DNA of 64,000 nucleotides from positions 53,897,656 through 53,961,655 of the forward strand of contig JANVCC010000018.1 of the NCBI GenBank assembly GCA_025345505.1. The letters are read 5' to 3'. This document shows, piece by piece, positions 1 to 13,532 of the stretch. The notes under the pieces were generated by a model. The model saw only the letters and a program-made list of their open reading frames with translations. It searched no databases and was not told the DNA's origin. The position numbers and the translations under genes were made by a program. Each line of letters starts with the position of its first letter. Position 1 is the first letter of the stretch. This stretch comes from Todiramphus chloris collaris (Eukaryota > Chordata > Aves > Coraciiformes > Alcedinidae).

Positions 1-3000
1 TTCTGAGTGATCTGTTTCTGTGATCTACACAAAATGCAGTGCTGCTAACAAATGACCTTTTAAAATTCTTTTGTACCAGAATCATGGGCAAAGTCCAGGA
101 ACTGGCTGAGCAATTAATTGTGCTTCCCTGACATGATTGCTCCATACTGCTCCCATTCTCACCGGTAAAGCATGCTCAGTGGGTCTGCTGTTCCTAAACA
201 GCCCTGTATCTCCATGGGATGAGGAGATCTATTCCTCCTAACTATGAGGAAAATCTCTGAGATAAGAATGTTTGCCCCTGTTATTTAAATTGCCATAGTA
301 TGTGGGAGGAGACCAGCAGAGACTGTGAAATTCACCCATGCTTCCTCCTCTATTTTCTCTGTCCCAGTGTTACCAAGACCTTCTGTCATGTTTTCCTGCT
401 GCAATGTGTTTATGATGGAGGAGCCAGTAATGGCCAGAGGAACAAGTGGCCATATACAATTTGCTTGTTTTTACTGTGTCAATTGCCCAAGACATGCACT
501 AAAATAAGCAAGAATAGCTTCAATAACATTTTTTCCACATTACTTGTTCTCAGAATGTGTGAACGGTCAGCCTTTCCCACAAAGGTGAAGCTGTATTTGT
601 TTTATTGAATGTTTCCTTCAATTCTGAGTTTGCCTATGTGTATAAGCTGTGGCTGTTGGTGTGGGAACAACTTATTCATTAGTTTCCTAAAAGTAAATCC
701 CAACTGCTCTTTTATTAGTCTGTAGATTCTTTGGAGTTAGAAGCAGTGTTGTTCAGAAGCTGCTGCTGTGTAAGTTTTAACTATTCCATTTTTGCACAAA
801 GTTTTGGGAAAGATTATGTGTTATTATCAGAAGGAATGAAACAAAATAAATTGTAGTAATAAGACATGTGAGGAGAACACGATAAATTGAATTTTTTATT
901 ACTATACTTTCTAAAGGACAGCCATGATACAATGCCTGTACATGTGGACAATTATTCTTGTAAGAATTTGAGATCAAAGTAGATTCTGTCCCGCAAACAC
1001 TCACATCCTACAGATCTTTTTGTCCTTCAGTAGAAAGAAAAAACATGATATTATTTTAAATATTGGCTAAGTATCTCAAACAGGAAAAAATGTTACTTCT
1101 CTGTAAAAGTTCTTGATTTGACAAAGTAATTATCCATAGTTTAATTTTAGTAGTTTGATTACCTGCTTTGAATATCCAGTGCTTTGAAAATTTGGACATA
1201 TTCACCACATCTCTACTTATGACCTTGCTTTCTGCTATGGTGGGGTGGGGGGGAGGGAAGTCCTTTCTTTAATTAGCTTACAGAACTTATGTAGCAGCTT
1301 GGCTTATGCTAATTTGTGTATCTGTTCATCTTTTTAATGAAGTCATTATTTATTCTAATCTATTTGAGATTTACTTGACAAATGACAAAGGTATAGGTAA
1401 TCTCCTACACACAGTTTGCATGTTACTTGTCTCTACTTCCTAAAATAGCACTATACTTTTCTCAGATTGTCTCAATGACAGACAAGTGTCCTTCTAGTGC
1501 AGTGTTTCAATACTGTGACAATCCTTTATCAAATTGCAAGGAAACTTTAATTTCCTGATCTCCTTTGTTTCCTGGGAACTCTTCTGGAAATTATTTATGG
1601 CTCCAGTTCTTCAGGATATTTTGCCATTACAGGCTGGGACTGCTTCAGTCCTCTCCAGAAGGACATCCTAGGAATATGGTGGATGTTCCCTTAATCTTTG
1701 TGTCTGCTCTGCTTTGAAGGGTTTTTTTTTTTACTGGCCTCCTTTTGTCTTCAACTTTTCAGCTGCAGACACTTTATCTTTCTTTCTGAATCTTCATTAT
1801 TTCTTCCATTAACAGTCAAAGGAGCATTTGCTATAAGCCAGGTTTTCCTCTCTGAAAGCCAAATCACAGTTCCTACCCTCAACATTTTTTTTTTTTTTAA
1901 ATATAACCAGGATTTTCTGAATTCTCAAATATAAAATTTCCACATTAGGTTTATTGAGTTATGAATATTCTTATAAAAAATCAAATGTAAAAAGTAAAAT
2001 GATCACTTTTTCTATAGAAAAGGTGTATTAATTGATAGCTATGGCAACCAGGTTTTTGTTTGCAAAAACACCATAGCATAGTAGTAAACTACAACAAAAC
2101 CTTGTAATGACCTCCACTTTCATGTTTATTTTATTGTCAAAATTTGCAAGTCAATAAATGTACAGCATATATTTTATCAGTGGAGAGAGGCACACTAGGC
2201 TTTCAGCTCTCTCCCTCTTAGGACTGTAAACAGCTTAAAGCTGTCACAGTGAGGTAGACACTTGTAAAGAAGGATTTAATTAAGTAGTACTTAAAGGTTA
2301 ATGAATTTTACCCAGAGACTGAGTAATCTTTTGGACTAGCACTGAATTGTGTATCTGGCTTGGTAACTTGCTGCACAGTTAGATTATCAGGATGCCTACA
2401 TTACCACTACCTAAATAACATCTTTATCCCTCTCCTGCCTTTTCTCTCAGAAATTTCCATCAAAACCACCTAATTATAGGCAGAAAATATGTATTAAAAT
2501 GACCTCTACATTTTACATTTTCTAACTAAAGTACACTGAAGTTAATGTGAATCTTTCCATTCACTTTAGAGGACTTTGCATCTAGGTGTAGAAATGTTTT
2601 TCAGAATTGTCTGGTATCGCTTGGTTTATTATGCTGAAATGATTGCTTGACTGTGAAACTGTGAGTCAGGATACTTTGAGGTAAAAAAAAAAAAAAAAAA
2701 AAAAAGCAAAAGCAAACCCCCCAAATCCTATCAAGGATCACACTGGAACCTTGTCATAATGGGATACATCAAACCAGTATTTCTCAGGCTGTACATAGCT
2801 TATCTCTTGAGAGCATGATATTTCATTGAAAATCCTGGCTTCTCAGGTAAATTTCACACAGTTATTAGAGTTTACAGAAAAAAAAAAGCAATTCTGTTTC
2901 ATGAAAAATGCTCTCTTATCAAAAGTGTCTTACAGTTTTACTGGTATTTATTCTCCCATTAACCAGTGTAGCAGTAGTTCCCTTTCATGGTCATTTCCAG

Positions 3001-6000
3001 CTGATAAACTCATATCTTCTAGCAGAAGTTTTTGTCTTAAGTCCTGAAGCTCATGACTTGTATTTGTGCTATTGCTATTTGGTATTTGCAATGCTTCAAC
3101 CTGGTCCTAAATGTAAATCATTTCTTCCTGTCCAAAAAGCAAATCCTTTCCACTGATTTGATCTTTTAACTTTATACCACCAGCAACACCTTGCTACTTC
3201 TTATCCCAACCCATAAAGATAGAAAATTAAATCAGTTTCATCAGTAACACCCAAAGAATTACATGAGTTACCACTCCTGCATTTCTAAGGCCTTGCTTCT
3301 AAGAAGAGATATCTTCCCATCCATCAGTTTATCACTCACTTTAAAACCCTTGGGAAAATTCCACTACTCTTCAATTAAACAATTTCTCAAATAAGCCCAT
3401 AGCTAAATAGCTTAATAACATCCAGTTTATGCACTCTTTCTGAATTTCAACTACCTCAAAAAAACAGATTAAAAAAAAAAATTGCTATTAAAGATATCAA
3501 GCTTATCTAGAATGCTTTAACTTTAGCTATCATATATTGCATTATACCTTTTTTTTTTTTTTTTTTTTTTTTATTTCACTTTTAAAATTCCAAATCAGTT
3601 ATGCCCTTAGTGAGGTTACATTAATGAGCACTTCCCATATCTTTTCCTTCCGGTATTAGTAGGTTTGGTATTTTTCAATCATACAACAGAAGTTCACACT
3701 TATAATTTCACGTGTCAGCTCACTCAGAATTTGGGATGGAGTTTATCTAATTTCCCTGATAGGAAATGAAAGCAAACCTTCTGTGAAATGAAGTCCTCTG
3801 TGTAAAGAAGTGGGGAAAAGATATAGAAAAGACCAAATAAAAAAACCCACAATAACAGAGAATGAGGTGCTGGAGAGAGCCTTTTCTCTTACAAATCATA
3901 ATGTCCAAGGTAACTGTCCTAACTTTGGCAGTTTTGGGATTGTCTCAATTTTGACAGTGACATTTTTTACCTGTTTTCAAATGGCTCATGAGTAGTGTAT
4001 TAAATACTTCTCACATGTTCAGAGTAAATGTGAATAGATGCTTGTCAGTCTTCTGTAGCATAGTCATCTAAATATGATGAAACATACTGGAAAGATTTTC
4101 TTTGTCAACCTGCACATAGAAGTGAAAAAGATGGTAATTAGGTTCTCCACTGAGAAGAAATATGAGAAACAAATAACCCCTTCTCCAGAGAAAACACAAA
4201 CCTACAACAATCCCATATTAACAACATTGTTGGTTACATGCTTTCAAGTTCCTAGCTAAATACAGAATGCTCACTTTTTGGTTCAAAAGTTGTGTACATC
4301 TGGGTCACTCAGAGATGCTCCTTACTGTCATGCATGCCAGCCAAGTCTTGCCTTTAATAACTTCTTGACTGTTTCTGTATTTTCTCATGAAAAATTGTGG
4401 AGTTCAGGTTGTCCTCTGTTTCCAACTTTATAGCTCACATAGACATTTTTATGGCAGGGACTAATCAGTTTTTGCTTTACATTGACAAAAGATTTACCAA
4501 GGAAAGTCAATAAATACAGAAGTACTGCACTAAAAAGAAATGCCCTTAAGCAGTGATGTCTTTGTGCTTGTTGCTGTACTCTTGAGCTTCTCCTCTCACA
4601 GCAACAATATCAGTTCATCAAGGGACAGTAAGGATAGAAAAAGACCGATAAACAAATGAAATTAAATCCCTGATGGTTGTCCATTACCATCTGCTTATGG
4701 TTACAGGAGGAACAAGATGAAAATACATTCTAAAATTAACTTTTAATAGAACTTTTAACCTTTTTAAAATTAATCTGTATTCTGTTCTCATGATACTTTT
4801 TCATCACCTCTATTATTTTTGACCTCATTTCCATGTCTTCTCTCTCTCCACCCTCTTCCACCTTCTCTAGCCCTCTCCATTTCCTTTTAAGTGGTGATGC
4901 TAAATAGCTGCAGAAAGAGCTGCTGCTATCAAATTGATCAAGGACCTTTCGTAGTTTAAAGAACATAGCATCTCTGGCACACTCTTTGCTTTATGTTGTC
5001 AAAATGTGCCCATTAATTCTCCATCCAGTTTTAAGGGAATTGTACAATCTGTCACACTTCTTTTCTTTAATTTGCCATTTCTTCTAGTTCCCATTCACTT
5101 CTCCCAGTGCCAGTACTTTAACTCTCTATGTATTTCAGTGGTCTCTTCATGAGAAGTTATATGTATGCATATTTGTCCTGCATTCAGTCTAGATATACCC
5201 TTCTTGTATGACCCAAGTAAAGGCTTATCCTAATAATACAGCTGGGAAGATGTGGCTTGACTATGTCCCCTCATCTGACTGATGTGATTAACTGTACACC
5301 AGTGAGGGAATACTGGATAGGTGCACATTGATCACAGGGTCGGGTGTCAAATAATGAAGCTGTGGGCTGTATATATTATTTTAACAGGACAGGTCCTTCC
5401 TGAGTGGCACTGTTCAAGACAGACCAATTTTAATGTGGGAAGTGGAACACATGTAATCAGTGAAAGAGTGTGGAGTATATTGAGTGGTGGTGGCATGTTC
5501 ATAACAATGACAACTGAATCTAGTAAGTACTGTCAGAAATAAATTTTGTATTGGTGGATGGAGTATGTTTACGCTGTAAAAGAAAGGGTAAGAGGAGATG
5601 AAAAGAAAGGGGGTGTGAGGGGGACAATATAAGGGGAATATTCAGCCAGGTGAGAGTAGCTGAAAGACAAGAGATGTTCAGGTCTGCATGGGTGGCAAAG
5701 GATAAGGAACAAAAAGGAATGAGAGGAAAGACAAAGGAAGGAAGAAATTAATAGAGTGAGATTATATCAGTTTTGGTTTGGTTTTTTTTTGTTATCCTTC
5801 ATTAAAAAGACAGTGAGATCCTCTGACAATTGTGAAGATGTGACAAAGGCTTGAGAAGAAAGTCAAAGCTGGCAGTTAGTTTACCAGTCATGTAAGAACT
5901 AATTTCAAACAGAATGTATAAAAAGTGTTTCTCAAAGCCAGTGAAGCTCATGATAGGAGCTATGAGATGATTTGGATAGATTATGGTGGACTCATGGTTA

Positions 6001-7949
6001 GTGTTTATGAGGTTAAATAACATTTTCTGCAATGGTAAGTGTCATGTACAGAAAATTGGAACTTGTGTTTGAGAATGACAAGCATACACTGCAGTATTAG
6101 GTAACAAACATTAAAATGAGAGCATATACTAGAAGTGGGCTGTTTCACTAAATGTTCTTAACAGAGGATATATCAATGTGTAGATATTTTCATTTCTTAG
6201 AATTTTTCCTCTCTGTAAAACTTAATTAATTTTCTCATTCTTGTCCATGAAAGATGAGTTTAATATTTTACTTTAATTAGGTACTGGCATGATGTCATGT
6301 TTAATTAGTTCAGCTTCACACAGAGTCATGATTGCATGCACAGTGCTTTGGACTGTTACTGATATTCTATGATACATTTAGTCTTGCAAATTTTCTTGTG
6401 GAAGTTCAGGTAAAAGAACTCATATCTGATTGGAATATTTTTGGAAATGAGGGATTTAACCAGGAGCTTTGGTTACTGCACTTGGTCCCATTAAGAAGAA
6501 TAAAAGATCTCAGTAAAACAACGCAAAAATTTCATTCAGTCCAATCATGCATTTACCTATGCCTTCGATGACACACATTCCATAGAGTCAAGTGAAGGAT
6601 CTGCTCCTTATTGTAAACTCTTTATATTTTTTACCTAAATATAAAATAAATATAAAATGGTATTTTTGGGTGAGTGGTAACTGGTGGAAAATCAGGCAAA
6701 CAGATCATGACATTCTTTGTAGGAAAAGGAATACAAGAGGGATTTCTGCACAAAACCAGAGGTCTTGCTTTGTCTCTTCCCTAACTAGTGCTGGAAGGCA
6801 GTACTCTGAGATGTCAGGACACTCATATGGTACAAACTGGACTACTTAAGAGAATAAGGTGTTAATTTTCTGAATTTTGACAGGTTGCTGTTTTTTATCC
6901 TCATCATAGGACAGAGTGCACTTATTTGAATCAAGTTGATAATTCTTTCCATTGCCATGTGAAACCCATGTTAGAAACTGTTTTGCATTCAGATGTTAAC
7001 TTTTATGACCAGAAATCCCATACAACCATCTGTCTCTTGTAGTCTAAGCTTAAAAGTGAAAATCATTTATCTCCTTTCACCTTGTTTATCCTCTACATCT
7101 GTGAATGGTTTGGATGGAAACACAGTGCTGAAATATAAATAATAATTGCTTTGCTCAAGGTATTGAGGTTCTCTCTCCAACCATATCAGGTCAATTTTCA
7201 AACAAATAAGGAGCAGTGAGAAGAGACTGCTGCCCAGTTGAAAGAGGGGACTAGTGACAGGTCACTTGTTCACCTGCAGAAATGTTGCTGGAGTCTGGGA
7301 TGGTCCTATTTTTTATGTTGGACAAATTCTAGAAGAGTTGCTTCCAGGCCTTCATGTTGGTATCCATAACCAGTTGATCACCACCTGAGAAAAATGGTGA
7401 ACTTTCACGTTCCTCACTGTCAGAGATCCTTTGTAGACCCCCATTATTATTTTACCTAAAAGGCCTCAAATAAAAAGTCCCCTATTTTGTTTGTTTCACT
7501 TTCAGGAGGAATATTCTGTAATGTTACAGCTTTGAAGATTAAACTGGGCACATGACCTAGTTGCTACAGAAACCTCTCTGGAATAAAATTAAAAGCAAGG
7601 GGAGGGAACACTGATGAGTGCTAATTTACAGAAGTAAGAATGTTAAGTGTCTTTGATTTGTGGCAATTGATACTGCCTCCCTGTTTTATTTATTAGCAAA
7701 ATTGTTGAAAGGAAATATCTCTTAATTTGCCCCCTGGAAAAAAAATACATCCACAATTGCTACTTTGCAGTTATGGTCCATTAGTCATATTAGCTTCACT
7801 GATGCAAGAAAGATTGTTATTGTACTTGAGCCCCATCTGCAACAGACATAACACTTTATAGTCACTCTCAGTATGGATGTTACTGTTCTGATCCCTTAGA
7901 AGCCACATAACAATGTGTGGGGATTTAATGTCAGCTGTCATCCAGATAC
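1..7949. other. Unique AT-rich non-coding DNA, no gene seen
   Basis: I see no recognisable gene, RNA or dated repeat here. Open frames are all under about 105 codons and have no family signature. Simple-sequence features are a G-rich stretch with quadruplex potential at 1239-1257, an A run of 23 at 2683-2705 and a T run of 24 at 3549-3572. The composition fits an intron or intergenic region of a bird genome. Confidence 0.6.
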
Positions 7950-8776
7950 AGAATCACAGAATGTTAGGTGTTGGAAGGCACCTCAAAAGATCATCTAGTC
8001 CACACCCTCTGCCAGGGAAAGATCACCTAGATCAGGTCACGCAGGAACATGTACAGGTGGGTTTTGAATGTCTCCAGAGAAGGAGATTCCACAACCTCCC
8101 TGGGCAGCCTGCTCCAGTGTTCTGTCACCCTCATCATGAAAAAGTTACTCCTTATATTTACATAGAGCCTCCTATGTTCCAGCTTGCACCCGTTGTCCCT
8201 TGTCCTATCATTGAATATCATGGAGAAGAGCCTGGCTCCATCCTACTTACACTCACTCATTACATATTTATAAATATTAATGAGGTTGCACCTCAGCCTC
8301 CTCTTCTCCAAGCTAAAGAGACCCAGCTCCCTCAGCCTTTCATCATAAGGGAGATGTTCCACTTCCTTAATCATCTTTGTGTCTCTGCACTGGACTCTTT
8401 CAAGCAGTTTTCTGTCCTTCTTGAACTGAGGGGCCCAGAAGTGTACACAATATTCCAGATGAGGTTTCACCACGGCAGAGTAGAGGGGGAGGAGAACTCC
8501 TCTCGACCTACTAACCACACCCCTTCAAATACACCCCAGGATGCCATTGGCCTTCTTGGCCATGAGGGCACATTGCTGGCTCATGGTCATCCTGCCATCC
8601 ACCAGGACCTCTAAGTCCTTTCCCTTACACTTCTCTCCAACATGTCAGTCCCCAACCTATACTGGTACCTGGGGTTATTTCTTCCCAGATGTAAGACTCT
8701 ACACTTGCCCTTGTTATATTTCATTAAATTTCTCACTGCCCAACTCTTCCCCCTGTCCAGGTCTCACTGAATGGCA
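7950..8776 (-). mobile_element. CR1 LINE 3' fragment, antisense
   Basis: A 5'-truncated CR1 non-LTR retrotransposon lying on the minus strand. Its 3' end is at the left, where the complement of a GATTCTGTG-type terminal unit (gaatcacagaat) begins, followed by the complement of the usual CR1 tail (aaaagatcatctagtcca). On the minus strand, 8518-8243 encodes the C-terminal part of the CR1 ORF2 reverse transcriptase: a stretch starting [20 protein letters not shown], then [12 protein letters not shown] and INIYKYV. 8221-8027 encodes the end of the protein ([20 protein letters not shown]). A frame break near 8222-8242 separates the two. The catalytic RT motifs lie upstream and are missing, so it is dead. 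It abuts a solo LTR on the right. Confidence 0.93.
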
Positions 8777-8781
8777 ATAGA

Positions 8782-9846
8782 GACACCCAGCAACTCTCTC
8801 ACTCCCCCTCCACAGCAGCACAGGGATAGAAAACAAGATGAAATGCACATGCGTAGGGACAAGGACAGGGAGATTGCTTGCCCATGACCATCACAGGAAA
8901 AAGAGTTCTGACTCTGGGAAGATAATTTCTTGCCAATTAAAAATAGAGTAGGATAGTGTGAAACAAAATCAAACTAAAAGCACCTTCCCTCTGCCCCCCC
9001 TTCTTCCCAGATTCAACTTCACTCCTGTTTCTTCCTCCTCCTCCCCCCTGAGCAGCACAGGGGGATGAGGAATGAGGGTTGTGGTCAGTCCAAAACACTT
9101 TTTCTCTGCCATTTCTCTCTTATCACATTCCTACGCTTCTCCAGTGTAAGGTCCCTCACATGGGATACAGTCCTTCACAAACTCCACCAGCACAGGTCCT
9201 TCTCACAGGCTGCTCCAGCATGGGTTCTTTCCATGGGGTGCAGTCCTTCAGGAATGAACTGCTCCAGCATGAGTGCCTCAGGGACTACAGGCCCAGGTAG
9301 AAAATCTGCTCTTGCATAGGCTCCTCTCCACGGGGCCAACAGCTCCTGCCAGGATCCTGCTGTAGTGTGGGCTCTCCATGGACTGCAGTTTCTTTCAGGG
9401 CACATCCATCTGCTCCATCAGAGGGTCTTCCATGGGCTGGATATCTGCTCCAACATGGTTCTTCATGGGCTGTAGGGGGACAATGCAAATCACCATGGTC
9501 TTTTCCAAAGGTTGCAGGGAAATCTCTGTTCTGGCACGTGGAACACCTCTTCTCTCTCTTTCACCTATCTGGGTGTCTACAGAGCTGTTTCTTCTCACAT
9601 ATTCTTACTCCTCTTTCACAGCTGCTGTGTAGTGCTTTTTATGGTTTCTTAAATATATTATGACAGATTTGCCACCAGCATCCCATATAGGCTCATCTTT
9701 GGCCAGCAGTTGGTCCATTTTGTAGCTGTCTGGAATTGTCTCTGTCCATCATAGAGTCAGCTCCTGATGTCTTCTCACAGAAGGCCACTCTTGCAGCACC
9801 CTCTCCCCACCCCCCTCCCAACACCTTGAAACATACACCCAATAGA
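8782..9846 (-). mobile_element. Solo LTR of an avian endogenous retrovirus, antisense (same family as 60550-61480)
   Basis: No coding capacity; read as a lone LTR. Written on the plus strand, it runs from near the complement of the LTR 3' end (cactccccctcc block at about 8800) to the complement of the LTR start, cacccaatag, near 9846. The same succession of blocks occurs at 60550-61480, which defines them as one family. The outermost ~30 bases at the left (the gttgaccctgg end seen in the other copy) are lost where it meets the CR1 at 7950-8776, so no target duplication can be read. A tttcttaaatatatta block at 9647-9661 is the candidate TATA region in the sense direction. Internal imperfect repeats occupy 9160-9480. 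Orientation comes from the LTR at 22847, which shares the same 3' end. Confidence 0.8.
9160..9480 (-). repeat. Imperfect short tandem units inside the LTR
   Basis: Units of roughly 40-55 bases repeat with much drift. On the plus strand each carries a 'ctgctccagcatgggt' block followed by 'tccatggggtgcag' or a close variant (9215-9245, 9258-9275, 9310-9390, 9405-9480). The copy of this LTR at 60940-61310 shows the same periodic blocks, so the repetition is a property of the family and not a local expansion. Unequal unit number may explain length differences between copies. Confidence 0.6.
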
Positions 9847-12800
9847 AAATGTTAAGTTGATCGCATCTTTCAGCAACATGGATTATCTAGTTTACATGTT
9901 TTTTATAAGGATGACCACGCTGTCATATAATCCGACATTCAATTATTTTATAATTGCCTGTTTCTGCCCAGCTCTTAACAGGCAGAAACAGAGAAAGAGT
10001 CAATGCTTACCCCACCCCCTGGCTGCAGATCAGCACATGAGACTAAGAAGCTGATGAGTACAGTGTGGTTGGCCAATAAAAAATAAAACATTTCTGTAAA
10101 ATCTTTCTACAACAGTTCCGCAAAAAGCTAAATCCTGGGAGTTGAAAGCCTTTTCTTTCAGTGGACAAGGCACTTGAGCCCAACTGAATCAGCCTTCTGT
10201 CAAATTTATCTTTGTCATTACCACTAGTTCTCATAAATGCATATGATTTTTCTTCTTGTCCATCCACTTCTTGTCTGCTGTGGTTTTCATTTGACAGCAG
10301 GAGGTGAAACATGAAAGTAGGCAAGATGAGAATAAAAATACTTTATCAAGTTGAAAGGACCACAGCAGAAGAGGGGTAGTGAGTACATATATGGTCTGAA
10401 TTTTGATAATCATAAATGATGAGCTATCTTCCCCTCACATTTCAGTTACCTCTTTAAACCATATTTAATGATATATCTTCACAGACGCAGGTCTGTGTTT
10501 TTTTCCTTAAGTGTGACAGCATGTTCTAATCTGCTTAGGCAGTCTGTCATTATGAGTGTGAGTAAGGCCAAAGTATTTATCTACATTGGTTTAAATACTT
10601 GCTTTAAAACATATAGGTGCAATACAAGGTAATACATCATTAGTTCAGTCTTTTACTGTGCATGGCATATACATCCAGAATAGACTACACCCCTCTTTTC
10701 TATGACTTTCCTTATTTTTTTCGTTTTTTTTTTTTATTATTTCCTAAGAATGGAAAAAACATATAGATTACTTCTAAAGCAGAAAAAGAAAAAAATTGCC
10801 GCAAGGTCCAATGCAGTTCATTCTTGTGAGGCTGATCAGTGTAACATAGAGTTTTGCCATTTAGCTCCTAACTGCAGAAATAATATGCTCAGTAGGTCAC
10901 AGCAACCTTCTGATATCTGTTTTCTTCAGATGACTTTGGCATTTGTTAGGAGCATTAAGTGGCCCAGGTGATAGAGACTTACAAAAGACAAATCTGGATG
11001 CTTCCCTCTTTACTTTCTATACTTAGAAGTCTCTTGGTATTGTGCAGTTCCTATCAGTTGGTAGGGCTTCTTTTTTCCTAAATATACATTACACAGTATG
11101 TGACATTCTGGGTAATGTTTTTATAGCTTCCACAGGGGATTTTTTAAATTGTCTTTAAAACACCCCATTTATATATATGTATAAATGCAAATATATATTT
11201 ATATTTGCATACACATGTATATCTCCTCATGCTTGTATAAGAACTGAATTTGATGATGTATAACATCTCTCATCTTTTGGGGATAGAATGCCTCCATAGT
11301 TGGGGGATTTGTTGACACATGTGCCAGAATGCAAGTTTTTATTACTTAAGAACCTCATGAAAATGCAACTAATTGACAGTTGACTGCTTCTTTCCATCTT
11401 AATTATTAAACTTCAGGAAATCATGCATAAGAGCATTGAGATTTGTTTCTCTCTAAGTAATACAGTGTGTGCACAACATCAAAAATCACAGTAAAATATT
11501 TCCCTAATAATGTCAAGAACTAGTAACGGGCATTCTGCCTTCAGGAAGCAATTAAATTTTTTTTTTCCAGAGGGGATATCTGCTAAAACTGCTTTGCAAA
11601 ACAAGTTAATCAGAGTAGGTATGAATTAATTTTTTTACCTCACCTTCAAAGTCCTAGAGACATTTTTTCACCTAGTTTATTTCCAAAGAAGGAAGGTTGC
11701 AGAGACTTCTCTACAGAAAACTAATGTGAAAAATTAAAAAATGGTGTGTCCATTTGAAGGATATACAGACACATTTAAGAAGCTGCTTGCACGTGAGGGA
11801 AGGAATGACCTTCCACAAAAATATGTCTTGATATATGATAAACAAACAAAAAATATTAAAAAGTTTTTCCAATAGACCTCAGCAGTATAGAAGATGTTCG
11901 AAAATATATATGTGGGGAGGGGAGGGGGAAGGTCAGAGCCAGTGGGTGAACTTGCTACTGGCAAACTGATTACAAAGTAGGACATTAAAACGTCTCTCTT
12001 CTGTCACCAGGGAACGTGGAGATCAAGCAGGTCATATATAAAATAACAGCTAACTAGAGTTACAAAAGATGCATTTCTGTGTTGAGAATTAGAAGACATC
12101 AGACTTTTATCAGACCATATTCTTTGCTGTTAGGTTAATTTTCCTTTCCTATCTCCTCTTGCTATAAGATATTTGTAGATCCAGGCTTGCTTGCCATTTC
12201 CTAGTTAACCCAGGAGGACAATTTAATAATTATGGTCTTTGGGCTCAAATTGTTAACAACAAAGCTGAAGCATTTGCAGAAAAGCTTGGAAACTTGCCTC
12301 AGTTTCTCATCTTTTGAGGAGAGTCATAGTGCTTTGTACATCACAGAGATACTGTTAATAGTTCTGTGATGCTAAGATGTACCTTGCATAATACTGGACA
12401 TGTATGTATACACATCAGTTTGGGAGGTTAATCGTAAAAAGGGAAAGGAATTATTTATCTTATATGCTGGGTGCACTTTCAGACATTCAAGCAGAAATTG
12501 ATAATTTCTGATGCCTGAACTGTATGCCTAAAAGGAGGTGCAATCATACGGAAGCAAAGAATAGCTTCATCTTTTAGGGAAACACTAGAAGTGCTCTGTA
12601 GATTTGTGATCAAATATCTGAGAGAGTGATTAGAGTTAGAAGATCAGTAGCTATTCCACATGACTGAGGACATGAAATAAAGCCACACCTGTGTTTCATG
12701 TAACATATGTATTTGTCTCTGCCCTGATAGGAAAGACAAAAAGAAAAAAACCCCACTAAAAATACTTCCTTCTCACCTGTCCAGTACTAGCCTAAAAATT

Positions 12801-13532
12801 GGTAAAGTTTTAGAATACCTTGGTAAAATTACAAGTGAACTTACAAGAAGTCCTTTTATTACAGGACTAAAGTTCTAAGTAATAATGCCTAGCTGCTACT
12901 GCCCACTTAAGGGTATCAAAGAATGTGTGATTCCAACCCAGACAAATAAGTAAACTTATGACAAATGTTTAATTGCAATTGAAATCAAATACTCATTAAA
13001 AAAAAAAAAAAATTAAAAAATGTTGCTTCAGCCAGCTTTGCTCGTCTATTTACTGTCTGGATAGTGTGTACACCTGATTCCTCTCCTTTATTCTTAATCC
13101 TTTGAAGGTACAACCTTCTTATCAGGAAATTATTTTAGTTGATGATTGGTTGTTCTTGGTGCCTGCAGCATTGAGAGAGGTGCCTCTCTTCATCTCCCAT
13201 TTAATGTATGAAGAATGAATTATCTTTCCATCTATAATCACAGTTGTTAAACTTTGTGATGTTTCTTCTCTTTGACAGGAGAAAGATTATGAAAAACATG
13301 ATCCAGACTCTAGAAAGCTGCCATTCATTGTATGCTCTGAGGGTTGTAGCAAAAGCTGTCAAAGTAGCACTATGTACTGTGAACTATATCTTCTACTCAT
13401 ACCATCTACATACCCTGCTTAAGAGATCCCAGAGTAGGCTGTGATCTCAGATTTGCAATTAAATGGAGATGACAGGCAGGGACATATGATTCTTGGAAAT
13501 TATTAATGCAGTCTAGGCAGGTGGTGTGGAGG
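9847..13532. other. Unique non-coding DNA
   Basis: AT-rich with no recognised gene or retroelement. It contains an inverted repeat carrying two octamer-like motifs at 11185-11210, an AT-rich alternating stretch around 11165-11225, and an A run near 13000-13014. A short open segment behind a good splice-acceptor sequence at 13279-13422 is discussed as a weak lead. Confidence 0.55.
11185..11210. repeat. Perfect inverted repeat with paired octamer-type motifs
   Basis: Arms of 11 bases (ATGCAAATATA and TATATTTGCAT) are separated by a 4-base loop, TATT. Each arm begins or ends with ATGCAAAT, the consensus octamer bound by POU-domain factors. The surrounding 60 bases are alternating A/T, so a chance origin is quite possible. 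No neighbouring promoter is visible. Confidence 0.5.

Noticed and set aside
7913..8614. 233-codon open frame on the plus strand
   Set aside because: It lies wholly antisense to a CR1 fragment; CR1 antisense strands often stay open because of their composition. The minus strand encodes recognisable CR1 RT.
9160..9480. CRISPR-like repeated blocks
   Set aside because: The units are imperfect, have no constant spacer length and belong to an LTR family; the host is a bird.
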